Source: Mycobacterium arosiense ATCC BAA-1401 = DSM 45069 (lineage in GTDB: Bacteria > Actinomycetota > Actinomycetes > Mycobacteriales > Mycobacteriaceae). From it: a DNA stretch of 45,422 nucleotides. The notes below the pieces were generated by a model. It was not told where the DNA came from. It worked only from the letters and a program-made list of their open reading frames with translations, and did no database searches. Of the stretch, positions 17,353-25,813 are shown one piece after another (position 1 is the stretch's first letter; each line of letters opens with the position of its first letter). Position numbers and translations under genes: made by a program. The stretch lies in NCBI RefSeq assembly GCF_002086125.1, contig NZ_MVHG01000034.1, positions 1-45,422 on the forward strand. Direction: 5' to 3'.

Positions 17353-18330
17353 ATGGGAGTGACCGTCGCGGTGACCGGACCCACCGGGGAGATCGGTATC
17401 TCCGCGGTGACGGCGCTGGAACGCGAGCCCGCCGTCGACGCGATCATCGGGATGGCTCGCCGGCCGTTCAACCCGTCGTCGCGCGGCTGGCTGAAGACCA
17501 CCTATCAGCAGGGCGACATCCTGGACCGTGAGGCCGTCGACGCCCTGGTCGCGCAGGCCGACGTGGTGATCCACCTGGCCTTCATCATCATGGGATCGCG
17601 CGACGAGAGCGCCAGGGTGAACCTGCAGGGCACCCGCAATCTGTTCGAGGCGACGGTGGCCGCCGAGCGGCCGCGGCGCCTGGTGTACACCTCGTCGGTG
17701 GCGGCGTACGGCTACCATTCCGACAACCCCGCCCCGCTGACCGAGGACGTGGCCGCCCGCGGGTTCTCCGAGCATTACTACTCCGAGCAGAAGGCGGCCT
17801 GCGAGGCGCTGCTGGCCGACATCACCAAGGATTCGTCGCTCGAGGTGTTCGTCCTGCGGCCGTGCATCGTCGCGGGCCCCAAGGCCACCGCGCTGGCCGA
17901 CGCCATGCCGTGGAACCAGCTGCCCGGCCCGGTGCGCGCGGTGGTCAAGGCCGTGCCGGCCCTCAAGCCCGTGGTGCCCGATCCGGGCTACCCCCTGCAA
18001 CTGGTCCACCACGATGACGTTGCGACGGCGATCGCGCTGGCGGCCACCGCCCCGGCGCCGCCGGGGGTGTACAACATCGCCGGTGACGGGGTCGTGACGG
18101 TGGCCGACGTGGCCAGGGCGCTGGGCGGCCGGCCGGTGCGGGTGCCCGCCGTCGCCGCGACGGCGGCCTCGGCGGCGATCTCGCGGGTGCCGGTGCCCTC
18201 CATGCTGGAATGGCTGCACACCGCGCGGACGTCGATGGTCATGGACACCACCAAGGCCAAGACCCAACTGGGTTGGCGCCCGCTGCACTCCTCGGCCCAG
18301 ACGCTGGACGCGCTGGCCTCGGGGGCGTGA
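17353..18330 (+). CDS. NAD-dependent epimerase/dehydratase (extended SDR)
   Basis: A 325-residue extended short-chain dehydrogenase. The dinucleotide site VTGPTGEIG is at residues 7-15, followed by an Asp-containing IVDA-type strand region, the central GDILDREAVDALVAQADVVI and the catalytic Tyr-x3-Lys in HYYSEQKAAC near 142-146 after YTSSVAAYG. It probably acts on a nucleotide sugar or a related alcohol, but the substrate is unknown. The start ATG 17353 directly precedes the Rossmann strand. A longer frame reaching back to 17215 has Arg-rich sequence with no family match. The 17121-17352 gap serves as the divergent promoter region. Confidence 0.82.
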   Translation: MGVTVAVTGPTGEIGISAVTALEREPAVDAIIGMARRPFNPSSRGWLKTTYQQGDILDREAVDALVAQADVVIHLAFIIMGSRDESARVNLQGTRNLFEATVAAERPRRLVYTSSVAAYGYHSDNPAPLTEDVAARGFSEHYYSEQKAACEALLADITKDSSLEVFVLRPCIVAGPKATALADAMPWNQLPGPVRAVVKAVPALKPVVPDPGYPLQLVHHDDVATAIALAATAPAPPGVYNIAGDGVVTVADVARALGGRPVRVPAVAATAASAAISRVPVPSMLEWLHTARTSMVMDTTKAKTQLGWRPLHSSAQTLDALASGA

Positions 18331-18370
18331 GAGCCGCTGTTCTCCTGCGGCGGCCGCCCGCCGGCCAAGG

Positions 18371-18382
18371 TAGTTTGATCCG
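18371..18382 (+). promoter_or_regulatory. Candidate -10 for fdhD transcript
   Basis: TAGTTT (18371-18376) is followed by six bases and then ATG 18383, which starts a 19-codon ORF ending on the fdhD start. The spacing fits leaderless initiation. No clear -35. Confidence 0.35.
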
Positions 18383-18442
18383 ATGGGGCTCGAGCGTTTC
18401 GCCGCGTCTCGCGATGTCGCCGGCGACGGTGAAATCGCCTAG
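18383..18442 (+). CDS. Possible 19-aa leader ORF coupled to fdhD
   Basis: ATG 18383 reads [19 protein letters not shown] and stops at TAG 18440-18442, whose last base is the first base of the fdhD GTG. The overlap would allow termination-reinitiation into fdhD, which itself lacks a good ribosome site. The ORF is preceded at leaderless spacing by TAGTTT. It could equally be the remnant of a lost upstream gene, since fdhF is missing here, or chance. No match is recognised. Confidence 0.35.
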   Translation: MGLERFAASRDVAGDGEIA

Positions 18443-19263
18443 TGGGACACGTCACGTCGCGCCGGCGGGTGAGGCATCTGACCGCCGGCGAAGCGATCAC
18501 CCGACCGGAAACCCTGGTCGTCGAGGAGCCGTTGGAGATCCGCGTCGACGGCGCGGCGGTCACCGTGACGATGCGCACCCCGGGATCGGACTTTGAGCTC
18601 GCCCAGGGTTTTCTGCTCACCGAAGGCGTCATCGCGGGCCGCGACGACGTGCACAGCATCCGCTACTGCGCCGGGCGCGACGACGACGGCGCGAACACCT
18701 ACAACGTGCTGGACATGACGCTGGCCCCCGGGGTGCAAAAGCCCGTCCTCGACGTCACCCGCAACTTTTACACCACCTCGTCGTGCGGGGTGTGCGGCAA
18801 GGCGTCACTGGATGCGGTGCGGTTGCACAGCCGGTTCTCGCCCGGCACCGATCATGTGACCGTGGCCGCGGCCACCCTCAAGGCAATGCCAGGTCAATTG
18901 CGTTCCGCGCAAAAGGTTTTCGACAGCACCGGGGGCCTGCACGCCGCGGCTTTGTTCGGCGCCGACGGCTCGATGCTGGTGGTCCGGGAGGACGTCGGAC
19001 GGCACAACGCGGTCGACAAGGTGATCGGTTGGGCGACCGAACACCGGCGGATACCGCTGCAGGCCTCGGTGTTGCTGGTCAGCGGGCGGGCGTCGTTCGA
19101 GCTGACGCAGAAGGCCGTCATGGCCGGGATTCCGGTGTTGGCGGCCGTGTCCGCGCCGTCGTCGCTGGCGGTCTCGCTGGCCGAGGAGTCCGGCGTCACG
19201 CTGGTCGCGTTCCTGCGGGAGGACTCGATGAACATCTACACCAGGGCGGACCGGATCACCTAG
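18442..19263 (+). CDS. fdhD: Formate dehydrogenase accessory sulfurtransferase FdhD
   Basis: FdhD passes sulfur from a cysteine desulfurase to the molybdenum cofactor of formate dehydrogenase. The 273-residue protein has the FdhD core [20 protein letters not shown], the redox or sulfur-carrier pair Cys115-x2-Cys118 in [10 protein letters not shown] and the C-terminal [20 protein letters not shown]. It begins with GTG 18442, overlapping the stop of a short ORF. In M. tuberculosis it follows fdhF directly; here the upstream gene is an epimerase, so its client enzyme must lie elsewhere. The stop is one base before a 330-bp tandem repeat. Confidence 0.93.
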   Translation: MGHVTSRRRVRHLTAGEAITRPETLVVEEPLEIRVDGAAVTVTMRTPGSDFELAQGFLLTEGVIAGRDDVHSIRYCAGRDDDGANTYNVLDMTLAPGVQKPVLDVTRNFYTTSSCGVCGKASLDAVRLHSRFSPGTDHVTVAAATLKAMPGQLRSAQKVFDSTGGLHAAALFGADGSMLVVREDVGRHNAVDKVIGWATEHRRIPLQASVLLVSGRASFELTQKAVMAGIPVLAAVSAPSSLAVSLAEESGVTLVAFLREDSMNIYTRADRIT

Positions 19264-19264
19264 G

Positions 19265-19594
19265 CCGATGGCGGCGACCCGCTGCGCTCGGCTACGCCGC
19301 GCTTGCGATCGCCGCGAAGCCGATGGCGGCGACCCGCTGCGCTCGGCTACGCCGCGCTTGCGATCGCCGCGAAGCCGATGGCGGCGACCCGCTGCGCTCG
19401 GCTACGCCGCGCTTGCGATCGCCGCGAAGCCGATGGCGGCGACCCGCTGCGCTCGGCTACGCCGCGCTTGCGATCGCCGCGAAGCCGATGGCGGCGACCC
19501 GCTGCGCTCGGCTACGCCGCGCTTGCGATCGCCGCGAAGCCGATGGCGGCGACCCGCTGCGCTCGGCTACGCCGCGCTTGCGATCGCCGCGAGC
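19265..19594 (+). repeat. Six perfect tandem copies of a 55-bp repeat (VNTR)
   Basis: Copies begin at 19265, 19320, 19375, 19430, 19485 and 19540, each opening CCGATGGCGGCGACCCGCTG and closing near CGATCGCCGCGAAG. I see no difference between copies except the last two or three bases of the sixth. The unit contains an inner inverted repeat (GCGGCGA with TCGCCGC), so each copy could form a hairpin. Fifty-five is not a multiple of three, so the array shifts frame and is non-coding; it starts one base after the fdhD stop. The rest of the gap, to yraN, shows no gene. Confidence 0.95.
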
Positions 19595-19706
19595 GGTCAC
19601 CTGCGGCTGTGGATGGGCGCCGCACTGGGGATAACCGGGCGTCGCGGGTGGCCTCGGGTGGCGTCGACGGCCCTTCCCGTCGGGGTCACCGGGCACCGTC
19701 GCCGGC

Positions 19707-20084
19707 ATGACAACCGAAACGACCATGACCCGGATCCAGCTGGGGGCGCTGGGTGAGGCGCTCGCCGTGGACCATCTGACCCGGATGGGATTGCGGATAG
19801 TGCAGCGCAATTGGCGCTGCCGCTACGGCGAGCTCGACATCATCGCCCGCGACGACGCCGCTTCGACGGTGGTCTTCGTCGAGGTGAAGACCCGCACCGG
19901 CGACGGCTATGGCGGGCTGGCGCACGCCGTCACCCCGCGCAAGGTGCGGCGGTTGCGCAGGCTGGCCGGGCTGTGGCTGGCCGGCCAGCACCAGCGCTGG
20001 GCCGCGATCCGCATCGACGTGATCGGGGTGCGGATCGGGCGCCGCCGCACCCCCGAGATCACCCACCTGCGGGGGATCGGCTGA
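19707..20084 (+). CDS. YraN family (UPF0102) endonuclease-like protein
   Basis: A 125-residue protein, counterpart of Rv2898c. It has the restriction-endonuclease-like fold signature of UPF0102: GALGEALAVDHLTRMGLRIV, then WRCRYGELDIIARDD and VFVEVKTRTGDGYGG, in which Glu, Asp, Glu and Lys form a PD-(D/E)xK-type site. Nuclease activity is suggested by the fold but not proven for this family member. The start may be ATG 19707 or ATG 19725. Its stop overlaps the start of comM, in the conserved yraN-comM-dprA order. Confidence 0.88.
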   Translation: MTTETTMTRIQLGALGEALAVDHLTRMGLRIVQRNWRCRYGELDIIARDDAASTVVFVEVKTRTGDGYGGLAHAVTPRKVRRLRRLAGLWLAGQHQRWAAIRIDVIGVRIGRRRTPEITHLRGIG

Positions 20085-21595
20085 TGGCGCTGGGACGCGC
20101 GTTCTCCGTCGCGGTGCGCGGCGTGGACGGACAGATCGTCGAGATCGAAGCCGACATCAGCTCCGGGCTGCCGGGCGTGCACCTGGTGGGATTGCCCGAC
20201 GCCGCCCTGCAGGAGTCCCGCGACCGGGTCCGGGCAGCCGTCACCAACTGCGGCAACGACTGGCCGGCGGCGCGGCTCACCCTGGCGCTGTCGCCGGCGA
20301 CGCTGCCCAAGATGGGGTCGGTCTACGACATCGCCCTGGCCGCCGCGGTGCTATCGGCGCAGCGCAGAAACCCCTGGGACCGGCTGGAGAAGACGGTGCT
20401 GCTCGGTGAGCTGTCCCTGGACGGCCGGGTCCGGCCGGTGCGCGGGGTGCTGCCCGCGGTTTTGGCCGCCAAGCGCGACGGCTGGCCGGCCGTGGTGGTT
20501 CCGGTCGACAACCTCGCCGAGGCCAGCCTCGTCGACGGCATCGGCGTGTGGGGCGTACGCACCCTTAGACAGCTACGCAAGTGGCTCGGCGGCACCGGCG
20601 CCCTGGACGGCAGGATCGACGCGAAACCCACCGACGGCCGGCCCGAGGCGGATCTGGTCGACGTGGTCGGGCAGACGCAGGCGCGGTTCGCGGTGGAGGT
20701 GGCCGCCGCCGGGGCGCACCACCTGATGCTCACCGGCCCGCCGGGGGTCGGCAAAACGATGCTGGCGCAACGCCTGCCGGGGCTGCTGCCGCCGTTGACG
20801 GAGGCTGAGTCGCTGGAAGTGACCGCGATTCACTCGGTGGCCGGGCTGTTGTCGGGCGACACACCCTTGATCACCAGGCCGCCGTTCGTGGCGCCCCATC
20901 ACAGTTCCAGCGTCGCCGCTCTGGTCGGCGGTGGATCCGGGATGGCGCGCCCGGGCGCGGTCAGTCGGGCCCATCGTGGGGTGCTGTTTCTCGACGAGTG
21001 CGCCGAGATCCGGGTCAGCGCGCTGGAGGCCCTGCGAACGCCGTTGGAGGACGGCGAGATTCGCCTGGCCCGCCGCGACGGCGTGGCGTGTTACCCGGCC
21101 CGGTTCCAGCTGGTGCTGGCCGCCAACCTGTGTCCGTGCGCGCCGGCCGACCCGCAGGACTGCATGTGCGCGGCGGCGGCCAAGCGCCGCTACCTGGGCA
21201 AGCTCTCGGGACCGCTGCTGGACCGGGTGGACCTGCGCGTCGAGATGCACCAGGTGAAGGCCGGGGCGTTCGCGGGTAAAGACGCCGAGTCGACGGCGCA
21301 GGTGCGCCACCGGGTCGCGCAGGCCCGCGCGGCCGCCGCCCAGCGCTGGCAACCGCACGGGTTTCGCACCAACGGCGAGGTCAGCGGGACGCTGCTGCGC
21401 CGGAAGTTCCGCCCCAGCAACGCCACCATGGAGCCGCTGCAACGGGCGCTGGACCGGGGGCTGCTCAGCATCCGCGGCCTCGACCGCACGTTGCGGGTCG
21501 CATGGAGCCTGGCCGACCTGGCGGGCCGCACCTCGCCCGGGACCGACGAAGTCGCCGCCGCACTGAGCTTCCGTCAACCAGGGGCGCAGCGATGA
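20084..21595 (+). CDS. comM: ComM/YifB family AAA+ ATPase (Mg-chelatase-like)
   Basis: A 503-residue AAA+ protein, counterpart of Rv2897c. It has an N-terminal Lon-like domain (AFSVAVRGVDGQIVEIEADI, SSGLPGVHLVGLPDAALQES), a Mg-chelatase-like ATPase core with Walker A TGPPGVGKTML near 217-227 and Walker B GVLFLDECAEI near 303, and a Cys-rich insert (NLCPCAPADPQDCMCAA). In Vibrio and Haemophilus ComM is a helicase that promotes branch migration during natural transformation. ATG 20084 overlaps the yraN stop as TGATG, so translation is coupled. Natural competence in this organism is not implied by the gene alone. Confidence 0.93.
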   Translation: MALGRAFSVAVRGVDGQIVEIEADISSGLPGVHLVGLPDAALQESRDRVRAAVTNCGNDWPAARLTLALSPATLPKMGSVYDIALAAAVLSAQRRNPWDRLEKTVLLGELSLDGRVRPVRGVLPAVLAAKRDGWPAVVVPVDNLAEASLVDGIGVWGVRTLRQLRKWLGGTGALDGRIDAKPTDGRPEADLVDVVGQTQARFAVEVAAAGAHHLMLTGPPGVGKTMLAQRLPGLLPPLTEAESLEVTAIHSVAGLLSGDTPLITRPPFVAPHHSSSVAALVGGGSGMARPGAVSRAHRGVLFLDECAEIRVSALEALRTPLEDGEIRLARRDGVACYPARFQLVLAANLCPCAPADPQDCMCAAAAKRRYLGKLSGPLLDRVDLRVEMHQVKAGAFAGKDAESTAQVRHRVAQARAAAAQRWQPHGFRTNGEVSGTLLRRKFRPSNATMEPLQRALDRGLLSIRGLDRTLRVAWSLADLAGRTSPGTDEVAAALSFRQPGAQR

Positions 21596-21623
21596 GCGCC
21601 GTAGCGCAGCGACTGGCAGGGCG

Positions 21624-22802
21624 ATGACGATGGCGCTCGACGACCCCGCGCTGCGCGCCTGGGCCTACCTATCCCGGGTGGCGGAGCCGCCTTGCGCCGA
21701 GCTCGCGGCGCTGGTGCGCGGCGTCGGTCCGGTCGAGGCGGCCGACCGGGTCCGCCGTGGACTCGTGGACGACGATCTGGCCCGCCGCACCGAGGTCAGG
21801 CGCGAAATTGACTGCAGCGCAGCGGATCTTGAGATGCTCGCCCGGCGCGGCGGCCGGTTGATCACCCCCGACGACGACGAATGGCCGTTGCTGGCGTTCG
21901 CCGCGTTCCGCGGTGCCGCGCCGCGACCGGGCGGCGGCGCGCCGATGGTGGCGCCGATGGTGTTGTGGGCACTGGGACCCGTTCGGCTCGATGAGGTCGC
22001 GCACCGGGCGGCCGCCGTGGTCGGGACGCGCGCGTGCACCACGTACGGCGAACACATCGCGGGCGAGCTGGCGGCCGGGCTGGCGCAGCGCGACGTCGCG
22101 ATCGTCTCGGGGGGCGCCTACGGCATCGACGGCGCGGCACACCGCGCCGCGCTGGACTGCGACGGCATCACCGTCGCCGTCCTGGCCGGCGGGCTCGATG
22201 TCCCCTACCCGAGCGGTCACACCTCGCTGCTGCACCGCATCGGCCAGCACGGGCTGCTGTTCAGCGAATACGCGCCCGGTACCCGCCCGGCCCGCCACCG
22301 GTTCCTGACCCGCAATCGGCTGGTCGCCGCCGTGGCCGGGGCCGCGGTGGTGGTGGAGGCCGGACTGCGCAGCGGCGCCGCCAACACCGCGGCTTGGGCG
22401 CGGGCGCTGGGGCGGGTGGTCGCAGCGGTGCCCGGGCCCGTGACGTCCTCGGCGTCGGCGGGCTGCCATGCGCTGCTGCGCAACGGCGCCGAGCTGGTGA
22501 CCCGGGCCGACCACGTCGTCGAGCTCATCGGCCACATCGGCGAACTGGCAACCGAGGATCCCCACCCGGCGACGCCGCTCGACGGCCTCAGCGAGGCCGA
22601 ACGCCGGGTCTATGAGGCGCTGCCGGGCCGCGGCGCCGCCACCGTAGACGAGATCGCGGTCGCCTCCGGAATGGTTCCCGAGCTGGCGCTGGGACCGCTG
22701 GCGATGCTCGAGCTGGCCGGGTTGGTGCAGCGGCACGAGGGGAGGTGGCGAATCGTCCGGGTCCGCGCGGGCCGGGCCGCAGCTACGACTCGACTCGTAT
22801 AG
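21624..22802 (+). CDS. dprA: DNA processing protein DprA
   Basis: DprA binds single-stranded DNA and loads RecA during transformation and repair. The 392-residue protein has the Rossmann-like core VVGTRACTTYGEHIAGELAA, the signature SGGAYGIDGAAHRAALDCDG and PSGHTSLLHRIGQHGLLFSE, followed by a C-terminal winged-helix-like domain (DGLSEAERRVYEALPGRGAA). It begins at ATG 21624 (ATG 21630 also possible), 28 bases after comM, and the 21596-21623 spacer shows no signal. Its stop codon lies inside a 17-bp palindrome that also covers the viuB -10. Counterpart of Rv2896c. Confidence 0.93.
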   Translation: MTMALDDPALRAWAYLSRVAEPPCAELAALVRGVGPVEAADRVRRGLVDDDLARRTEVRREIDCSAADLEMLARRGGRLITPDDDEWPLLAFAAFRGAAPRPGGGAPMVAPMVLWALGPVRLDEVAHRAAAVVGTRACTTYGEHIAGELAAGLAQRDVAIVSGGAYGIDGAAHRAALDCDGITVAVLAGGLDVPYPSGHTSLLHRIGQHGLLFSEYAPGTRPARHRFLTRNRLVAAVAGAAVVVEAGLRSGAANTAAWARALGRVVAAVPGPVTSSASAGCHALLRNGAELVTRADHVVELIGHIGELATEDPHPATPLDGLSEAERRVYEALPGRGAATVDEIAVASGMVPELALGPLAMLELAGLVQRHEGRWRIVRVRAGRAAATTRLV

Positions 22803-22806
22803 TCGA
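22790..22806 (+). promoter_or_regulatory. 17-bp palindrome over the viuB -10 and dprA stop
   Basis: TCGACT-CGTAT-AGTCGA is a perfect 6-5-6 palindrome. It contains TATAGT (22798-22803), a good -10, and the dprA stop TAG (22800-22802). It does not match the IdeR box or the mycobacterial LexA box, so the regulator is unknown. The promoter would give viuB a leader of about 25 bases with GAGGAGGACA as ribosome site. Confidence 0.5.
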
Positions 22807-22835
22807 GCGGGGGCCGGGGTTGAAGAGGAGGACAA

Positions 22836-23693
22836 GTGGCAGGTCGACCACTGCAATGCTTCGAAGTTGTTGGTACCGAACAACTCACACCGCACATGGT
22901 GCGGATAGTGCTCCGAGGCAAGGACTTTGACGCCTTCGTGCCCAGCAAGTTCACCGATTCCTACGTCAAGCTGGTGTTCGTCGCCGACGACGTGGACGTG
23001 GCCGGCTTGCCCGAGCCGCTGACTCTGGACAGCTTCGCCGACCTGCCGCCGGAGAAGAGGCCGTCGGTGCGGACCCTCACCGCGCGCCACGTCGACGTCG
23101 AGAAGCGCCAGATCGCGCTGGACATCGTCGTGCACGGCGAGCACGGCATTGCGGGCCAGTGGGCGTCCACGGCCCAGCCCGGCCAGCCGATCTATCTGAT
23201 GGGGCCTGGCGGGGCGTACACACCGGACCCGGCCGCCGACTGGCACCTGTTGGCCGGCGACGAATCGGCGCTGCCGGCCATCGCCGCGGCGCTGGAAGCG
23301 TTGCCCCCCGGCGCCATCGGCAAGGCGTTCATCGAGGTGGCTGGCCAAGAGGACGAGATGCCGTTGAACGCGCCCGAAGGCGTCGAGGTGCATTGGGTGT
23401 ACCGCGGTGGGCGTGCCGATTTGGTCCCCGAGGACCGTGCCGGCGACCACGCGCCGCTGATCGAGGCGGTAAAGAGCGCCCCGTGGCTGCCGGGCCAGGT
23501 GCACGTCTTCATCCACGGGGAGGCCCAGGCCGTCATGCACAATCTGCGCCCCTACATCCGCAAAGAGCGTGGCGTGGACGGCAAGTGGGCCTCGTCGATC
23601 TCGGGCTACTGGCGTCGCGGCCGCACCGAAGAGACGTTCCGGCAATGGAAGAAAGAACTGGCGCAGGCCGAGTCGGCGAACTCGTCAGCCTGA
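22836..23693 (+). CDS. viuB: Siderophore-interacting FAD-binding protein (ViuB family)
   Basis: A 285-residue SIP-family flavoprotein, counterpart of Rv2895c. Such enzymes reduce ferric siderophores in the cytoplasm with NAD(P)H to release iron. The N-terminal FAD-binding barrel has PHMVRIVLRGKDFDAFVPSK and the FAD motif VRTLTARHVDVEKRQIALDI. The C-terminal domain has WHLLAGDESALPAIAAALEA and HVFIHGEAQAVMHNLRPYIR, ending with the typical GYWRRGRTEETFRQWKKE. It starts at GTG 22836 behind GAGGAGGA. Iron control is expected from its role, but no IdeR box is visible; the palindrome at 22790 is a different type. Confidence 0.92.
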   Translation: MAGRPLQCFEVVGTEQLTPHMVRIVLRGKDFDAFVPSKFTDSYVKLVFVADDVDVAGLPEPLTLDSFADLPPEKRPSVRTLTARHVDVEKRQIALDIVVHGEHGIAGQWASTAQPGQPIYLMGPGGAYTPDPAADWHLLAGDESALPAIAAALEALPPGAIGKAFIEVAGQEDEMPLNAPEGVEVHWVYRGGRADLVPEDRAGDHAPLIEAVKSAPWLPGQVHVFIHGEAQAVMHNLRPYIRKERGVDGKWASSISGYWRRGRTEETFRQWKKELAQAESANSSA

Positions 23694-23717
23694 CGGCCGC
23701 CTGGCATTGTCTTTTCC

Positions 23718-24878
23718 ATGGCATTCGGCGACTACCAGAACGAGATCTACTTCAAGGGCCTGGGCGGGGTTGCGCCCGCGCTGCCGATGGCCTTCGCGGA
23801 GCTGGAGGCCCGCGCCGAGCGGGCGATGTCGCCGTCGGTGTGGAGTTACGTCACCGGCGGCGCCGGCGACGAACGCACGCAGCGGGCCAACCGCGAAGCC
23901 TTCGATCGCTGGGGTCTGATACCGCGGATGTTCGTCGGTGCCGCCGCTCGTGACCTGTCGGTGCAGCTGTTCGGCCTGACCTTGCCGTCGCCGGTGTTCA
24001 TGGCACCGATCGGCGTCATCGGCATCTGCGCTCAGGACGGCCACGGCGACCTGGCCACCGCACGCGCGGCCGCGGCCACCGGCGTCCCGATGGTCGTTTC
24101 CACCCTGACCGCCGACCCCATGGAAGACGTCGCCGCGCAGTTCGGTGACACCCCCGGCTTCTTCCAGCTGTACACCCCGAAGGACCGCGACCTGGCCGCC
24201 AGCCTCGTGCACCGTGCCGAAGCCGCCGGCTACAAGGGCATCATCGTCACCCTGGACACCTGGATTCCGGGATGGCGCCCCCGCGACCTCACCACGGCCA
24301 ATTTTCCGCAGTTGCGGGGGCTGTGCCTGAGCAATTACACCAGCGACCCGGTCTTTCGCGCCGGCCTGCAGCGCCCGCCGGAAGAGGACCCGCAAGGCAC
24401 CGTCCTGCAGTGGGTGACGACCTTCGGCAACCCGCTGACCTGGGACGACCTCGGGTGGTTGCGGTCGCTGACCGACCTGCCGCTGATCATCAAGGGCATC
24501 TGTCACCCCGACGACGCCCGGCGCGCCAGGGACGGCGGCGTCGACGGCATCTACTGCTCCACCCACGGCGGGCGCCAGGCCAACGGGGGCCTGCCCGCCC
24601 TCGCGTGCCTGCCGGGCGTCGTCGAGGCGGCCGACGGGCTACCGGTGCTGTTCGATTCGGGCATCCGCAGCGGCGCCGACGTCGTCAAGGCGCTGGCGCT
24701 GGGCGCCACGGCCGTGGGCATCGGCCGCCCGTACGCCTACGGCCTGGCGCTCGGCGGAGTCGACGGCATCGTGCACGTGCTGCGCTCGATCCTGGCCGAA
24801 GCCGACCTCATCATGGCCGTCGACGGCTATCCCACGCTCAAAGATCTCACCCCGGACACGCTTCGGCGCGTCGACTAG
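23718..24878 (+). CDS. Lactate 2-monooxygenase-like FMN enzyme
   Basis: A 386-residue FMN-dependent alpha-hydroxy acid oxidase that closely follows the M. smegmatis lactate 2-monooxygenase pattern: [40 protein letters not shown], then [20 protein letters not shown]. The usual SNHGGRQ motif reads Ser281-Thr282-His283-Gly-Gly-Arg286-Gln, so the catalytic His and substrate Arg are kept but Asn is Thr. Lys259 (IIKG) should contact FMN. It may oxidise lactate to acetate or act on a related 2-hydroxy acid. ATG 23718 lies seven bases after CATTGT, suggesting a leaderless mRNA. I recall no counterpart at this position in M. tuberculosis. Confidence 0.85.
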   Translation: MAFGDYQNEIYFKGLGGVAPALPMAFAELEARAERAMSPSVWSYVTGGAGDERTQRANREAFDRWGLIPRMFVGAAARDLSVQLFGLTLPSPVFMAPIGVIGICAQDGHGDLATARAAAATGVPMVVSTLTADPMEDVAAQFGDTPGFFQLYTPKDRDLAASLVHRAEAAGYKGIIVTLDTWIPGWRPRDLTTANFPQLRGLCLSNYTSDPVFRAGLQRPPEEDPQGTVLQWVTTFGNPLTWDDLGWLRSLTDLPLIIKGICHPDDARRARDGGVDGIYCSTHGGRQANGGLPALACLPGVVEAADGLPVLFDSGIRSGADVVKALALGATAVGIGRPYAYGLALGGVDGIVHVLRSILAEADLIMAVDGYPTLKDLTPDTLRRVD

Positions 24879-24910
24879 AGCGCCCGACAGCGCCCTGCGA
24901 CCGTGGGGTA

Positions 24911-25807
24911 GTGCAGGCGATTCTCGACGAGTTCGACGAGTACCTGGAATTGCAGTGCGGTCGCTCGACGCACACCCGCCGCGCCTACCTCGGCGACCTG
25001 CGCTCGCTGCTCGCCTTCGTCGGCGACCGCGGCGCGGGCCTGGACGGGCTCAGCCTGCCGCTGCTGCGCTCGTGGTTGTCCGCCGCCGCCGCGGCCGGCG
25101 TCGCCCGCACGACGCTGGCCAGGCGCACCTCGGCCGTCAAGGCCTTCACCGCGTGGGCCGTACGCCGCGGGGTGCTGAGCGCCGATCCGGCGGCGCGGCT
25201 GCAGGTCCCCAAGGCGCACCGCACCCTGCCCGCGGTGCTGCGCCAGGACCAGGCCGCCGACGCCATGGCCGCCGCCGAATCCGGTGCGCAGCAAGGTGAT
25301 CCGTTGTCGCTTCGCGACCGGCTGATCGTCGAGATGTTGTACGCCACCGGGATCCGGGTCAGCGAGCTGTGCGGCCTGGACATCGACGACGTCGACACCG
25401 GTCATCGCCTGGTGCGCGTGCTGGGCAAGGGCAACAAGCAGCGCAGCGTGCCGTTCGGCCGGCCGGCCGGCGAGGCGCTCGACGCGTGGCTGGCCGACGG
25501 GCGCCCCGCCCTGGTCAACGCGCAGTCGGGTCCGGCGCTGCTGCTGGGCGCGCGGGGCCGCCGGCTCGACGTTCGCCAGGCGCGCACGGTGGTGCACCAG
25601 ACCGTCGCCGCGGTGGACGGCGCGCCGGACCTGGGGCCGCACGGCCTGCGGCACAGCGCGGCGACGCACCTGCTCGAAGGCGGGGCCGACCTGCGGGTGG
25701 TCCAGGAGCTGCTCGGGCACTCCAGCCTCGCGACCACCCAGCTCTACACCCACGTCGCGGTCTCCCGGTTGCGCGCGGTGCACGATCAGGCCCACCCCCG
25801 GGCCTGA
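24911..25807 (+). CDS. xerC: Tyrosine recombinase XerC
   Basis: XerC with XerD resolves chromosome dimers at dif near the terminus. The 298-residue protein (GTG 24911) has the N-terminal SAM-like core-binding domain ([20 protein letters not shown]) and a catalytic domain with Arg149 ([10 protein letters not shown]), Lys173 ([10 protein letters not shown]), His244-x2-Arg247 ([11 protein letters not shown]), His270 ([11 protein letters not shown]) and Tyr279 (LYTH). All catalytic residues are present. The length equals that recalled for M. tuberculosis Rv2894c. There Rv2893 and PPE45 follow; here the M23 peptidase gene follows directly on the opposite strand. Confidence 0.95.
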   Translation: MQAILDEFDEYLELQCGRSTHTRRAYLGDLRSLLAFVGDRGAGLDGLSLPLLRSWLSAAAAAGVARTTLARRTSAVKAFTAWAVRRGVLSADPAARLQVPKAHRTLPAVLRQDQAADAMAAAESGAQQGDPLSLRDRLIVEMLYATGIRVSELCGLDIDDVDTGHRLVRVLGKGNKQRSVPFGRPAGEALDAWLADGRPALVNAQSGPALLLGARGRRLDVRQARTVVHQTVAAVDGAPDLGPHGLRHSAATHLLEGGADLRVVQELLGHSSLATTQLYTHVAVSRLRAVHDQAHPRA

Positions 25808-25813
25808 GCCGCC

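Noticed and set aside
19260..19600. CRISPR array at the 55-bp repeats
   Set aside because: Copies are contiguous and identical with no variable spacers, and no cas genes are present.
19268..19756. Repeat-protein ORFs across the 55-bp array
   Set aside because: All three frames stay open only because the unit is GC-rich; 55 is not divisible by three, and no start signal or family is seen.
20084..22802. comM and dprA as proof of natural competence
   Set aside because: Both genes are kept widely in non-competent bacteria, and no DNA uptake machinery is encoded in this window.
22790..22806. LexA (SOS) box upstream of viuB
   Set aside because: The mycobacterial box needs TCGAAC-N4-GTTCGA; here it is TCGACT-N5-AGTCGA, wrong in arms and spacing.
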